From contig CALINF010000336.1 in assembly GCA_938045215.1 (NCBI GenBank), forward strand, positions 1 to 15,314: DNA of 15,314 nt, in the 5' to 3' direction. Of this stretch, positions 14,312 to 15,314 are shown one piece after another (positions within the stretch are counted from its first letter, which is position 1; every line of letters starts with the position of its first letter). A model generated the notes under the pieces. The model saw only the letters and a program-made list of their open reading frames with translations, ran no database searches and was not told the DNA's origin. The stretch comes from an uncultured Halieaceae bacterium (GTDB lineage: Bacteria > Pseudomonadota > Gammaproteobacteria > Pseudomonadales > Halieaceae). Both the position numbers and the translations under genes were made by a program.

Positions 14312-15127
14312 CTAAAGCTCCTCGGGGAAAAACAGCGCAAAACTGTTTGCGCGTGCCTGCTGAAGCAGGCTCTCAACGGGTACCGCCTTAATCTCAGCGA
14401 TTTTCTCTGCTACGAATGGCAGGTAATACGGGGCATTGGTTTTGCCACGATAGGGTACAGGGGTCAGATAGGGCGAGTCTGTCTCCAGCACGAGCTGCGC
14501 CAGCGGTGTTGCAGAGACAACTTCCCTGACATTCTCTGCCGTGTTAAAGGTGGCAATGCCGTTGAAACCCAGCATAAAGCCTGACTCCAGAGCGTATTTC
14601 GCGAGCTCAAGACTGGAAGTGAAGCTGTGGATGACTCCGCCCCGCCTCAGCCGGTGACCAAAATTCTCAAGGATGGCGCGTGTGTCATCGTCGGCCTCGC
14701 GGGTGTGAATCACCACTGGTAAATCACAATCCACTGCAATTTGTAGCTGCTCCTCAAACACTCGCCTTTGTACGGCGCGGTCCGCGTGATCGTAGTAGTA
14801 ATCGAGGCCAATTTCGCCGATAGCAACCACCAGGTCGTTGCTGGCACCTTCGAGAATGCGTGCTGCGACCTCAGGGCTGAACTTTTCGGCCTCATGGGGG
14901 TGAATGCCCTGAGTACACCAGATGTCCTGGTTAGAACCTGCCAGATTGATCACTGTTTGCAGGTTGTCGGGAGATACCGCAATAGTGATGATACGGTCGA
15001 TGCCAACCGACCTGGATCGGGCGAGAGTCTCTTCCAGTTCACCGGTATCGAGATAATCAAGGTGACAGTGTGTCTCGATGATGGGAGTCTCGAAAACGGG
15101 GATTGCACGACGCTGCTTACGGCTCAT
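14312..15127 (-). CDS. tatD: TatD family metal-dependent hydrolase/DNase
   Basis: This 271-residue TIM-barrel hydrolase carries the full TatD metal set: HCH in ETHCHLDY (H20, H22), E105 in AIGEIGLDYYY, H141 in VVIHTREADDD, H167 in GVIHSFT and D217 in LETDSPYLTP. Characterised relatives are 3'-5' exonucleases or DNases thought to act in DNA repair and degradation; YcfH and YjjV are paralogues, so the precise subgroup is uncertain. The first 17 residues (MSRKQRRAIPVFETPII) form a slightly longer, basic N-terminus than usual. No ribosome binding site is evident before the ATG. A different minus-strand frame closes with TGA overlapping this ATG (ATGA), which would fit translational coupling if that frame is a gene. 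The 3' end encodes the ribosome binding site of rapA. Confidence 0.92.
   Translation of the reverse strand: MSRKQRRAIPVFETPIIETHCHLDYLDTGELEETLARSRSVGIDRIITIAVSPDNLQTVINLAGSNQDIWCTQGIHPHEAEKFSPEVAARILEGASNDLVVAIGEIGLDYYYDHADRAVQRRVFEEQLQIAVDCDLPVVIHTREADDDTRAILENFGHRLRRGGVIHSFTSSLELAKYALESGFMLGFNGIATFNTAENVREVVSATPLAQLVLETDSPYLTPVPYRGKTNAPYYLPFVAEKIAEIKAVPVESLLQQARANSFALFFPEEL
14318..14323 (-). promoter_or_regulatory. Ribosome binding site GAGGAG for the rapA TTG start
   Basis: On the minus strand GAGGAG, within the last codons of tatD, lies six bases before TTG at 14311-14309. The tatD stop TAG occupies the bases immediately before that TTG. This strong site supports both the unusual start codon and coupled translation of tatD and rapA. 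Confidence 0.75.
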
Positions 15128-15314
15128 GTGATCAGGCTGTTTTGTGCCGATGTAAAATGAGGCGCGAGTATGCCACAGTCGCTCGGTCCGCGCAGTGGCA
15201 CGCGCGGGTTTACTTTCACGACCCAGGGGAGATTGCCCCGGTCCTGATGCAGGGTAAGCATGCGCAAAAATGGGGTCAGAGCCAGTATCATGAGGGACTC
15301 TATCGCTTGCCTGC
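15128..15314. other. Unresolved region upstream of tatD with competing open frames
   Basis: Three frames stay open to the window edge. The plus frame starts at 15157. One minus frame ends in a TGA at 15126-15124 that overlaps the tatD ATG. A second minus frame is continuous with tatD but offers no ATG, GTG or TTG upstream of 15127. Moderate GC content makes chance open frames of this length easy. I see no convincing promoter. The motif AAAAATGGGGTCAGAGCC lies at 15266-15283. Confidence 0.5.
15157..15314 (+). CDS. Possible hypothetical protein, N-terminal 52 codons only (runs off the window)
   Basis: An ATG at 15157 opens a plus-strand frame with no stop to the window end, starting MRREYATVARSAQWHARVYF. 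The frame is rich in histidine, tyrosine and tryptophan and about two thirds of its codons end in G or C, compatible with coding. I do not recognise it. No ribosome binding site precedes the ATG, and the start would lie only 29 bases from the divergent tatD start, leaving almost no room for two promoters. A minus-strand gene ending at the tatD start is a competing reading. Confidence 0.25.
   Translation, partial: MRREYATVARSAQWHARVYFHDPGEIAPVLMQGKHAQKWGQSQYHEGLYRLP

Overview
The window reads as chromosomal DNA of a gammaproteobacterium, most likely a marine heterotroph of the Halieaceae/OM60-like type. RapA is largely a gammaproteobacterial protein, and the mix of acyl-CoA catabolic genes, a DUF3604 protein and a RhlG-like reductase is typical of that group. 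This placement is inference from remembered families; no search was run. Coding density is high, the base composition is moderately GC-rich, and no rRNA, tRNA, CRISPR array or intact insertion sequence was seen.

Layout. (1) Positions 1-3283, minus strand: a membrane-anchored diguanylate cyclase (2093-3283) followed by the first 668 codons of a large DUF748/AsmA-like envelope protein (2005 to beyond position 1). (2) Positions 3417-11536, plus strand: a run of catabolic genes in the order long-chain/isovaleryl-type acyl-CoA dehydrogenase, HSD10-like 3-hydroxyacyl-CoA dehydrogenase, crotonase-family protein, acyl-CoA carboxyltransferase, exported DUF3604 protein, RhlG-like SDR reductase and exported NTF2-like protein. 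(3) Positions 11543-15127, minus strand: tatD followed directly by rapA, with the tatD stop codon touching the rapA TTG start. (4) Positions 15128-15314: an unresolved end with open frames on both strands.

The plus-strand block looks like at least two transcription units. The first holds the dehydrogenase and HSD10-like gene. A 246-base gap carrying a perfect 14-base inverted repeat separates it from the crotonase gene, which ends in an intrinsic terminator whose loop contains the stop codon. The carboxyltransferase gene, preceded by a small palindrome, begins the next stretch. Together the enzymes could oxidise an acyl-CoA (dehydrogenase, hydratase/isomerase, hydroxyacyl dehydrogenase), possibly a branched or cyclic one. 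No thiolase, acyl-CoA ligase, biotin carboxylase or biotin carrier is visible, so the pathway must depend on genes elsewhere.

The most interesting points are a crotonase lacking both hydratase glutamates, an orphan carboxyltransferase, a secreted DUF3604 metalloenzyme-like protein inside an acyl-CoA cluster, and the structured gap at 5419-5664.
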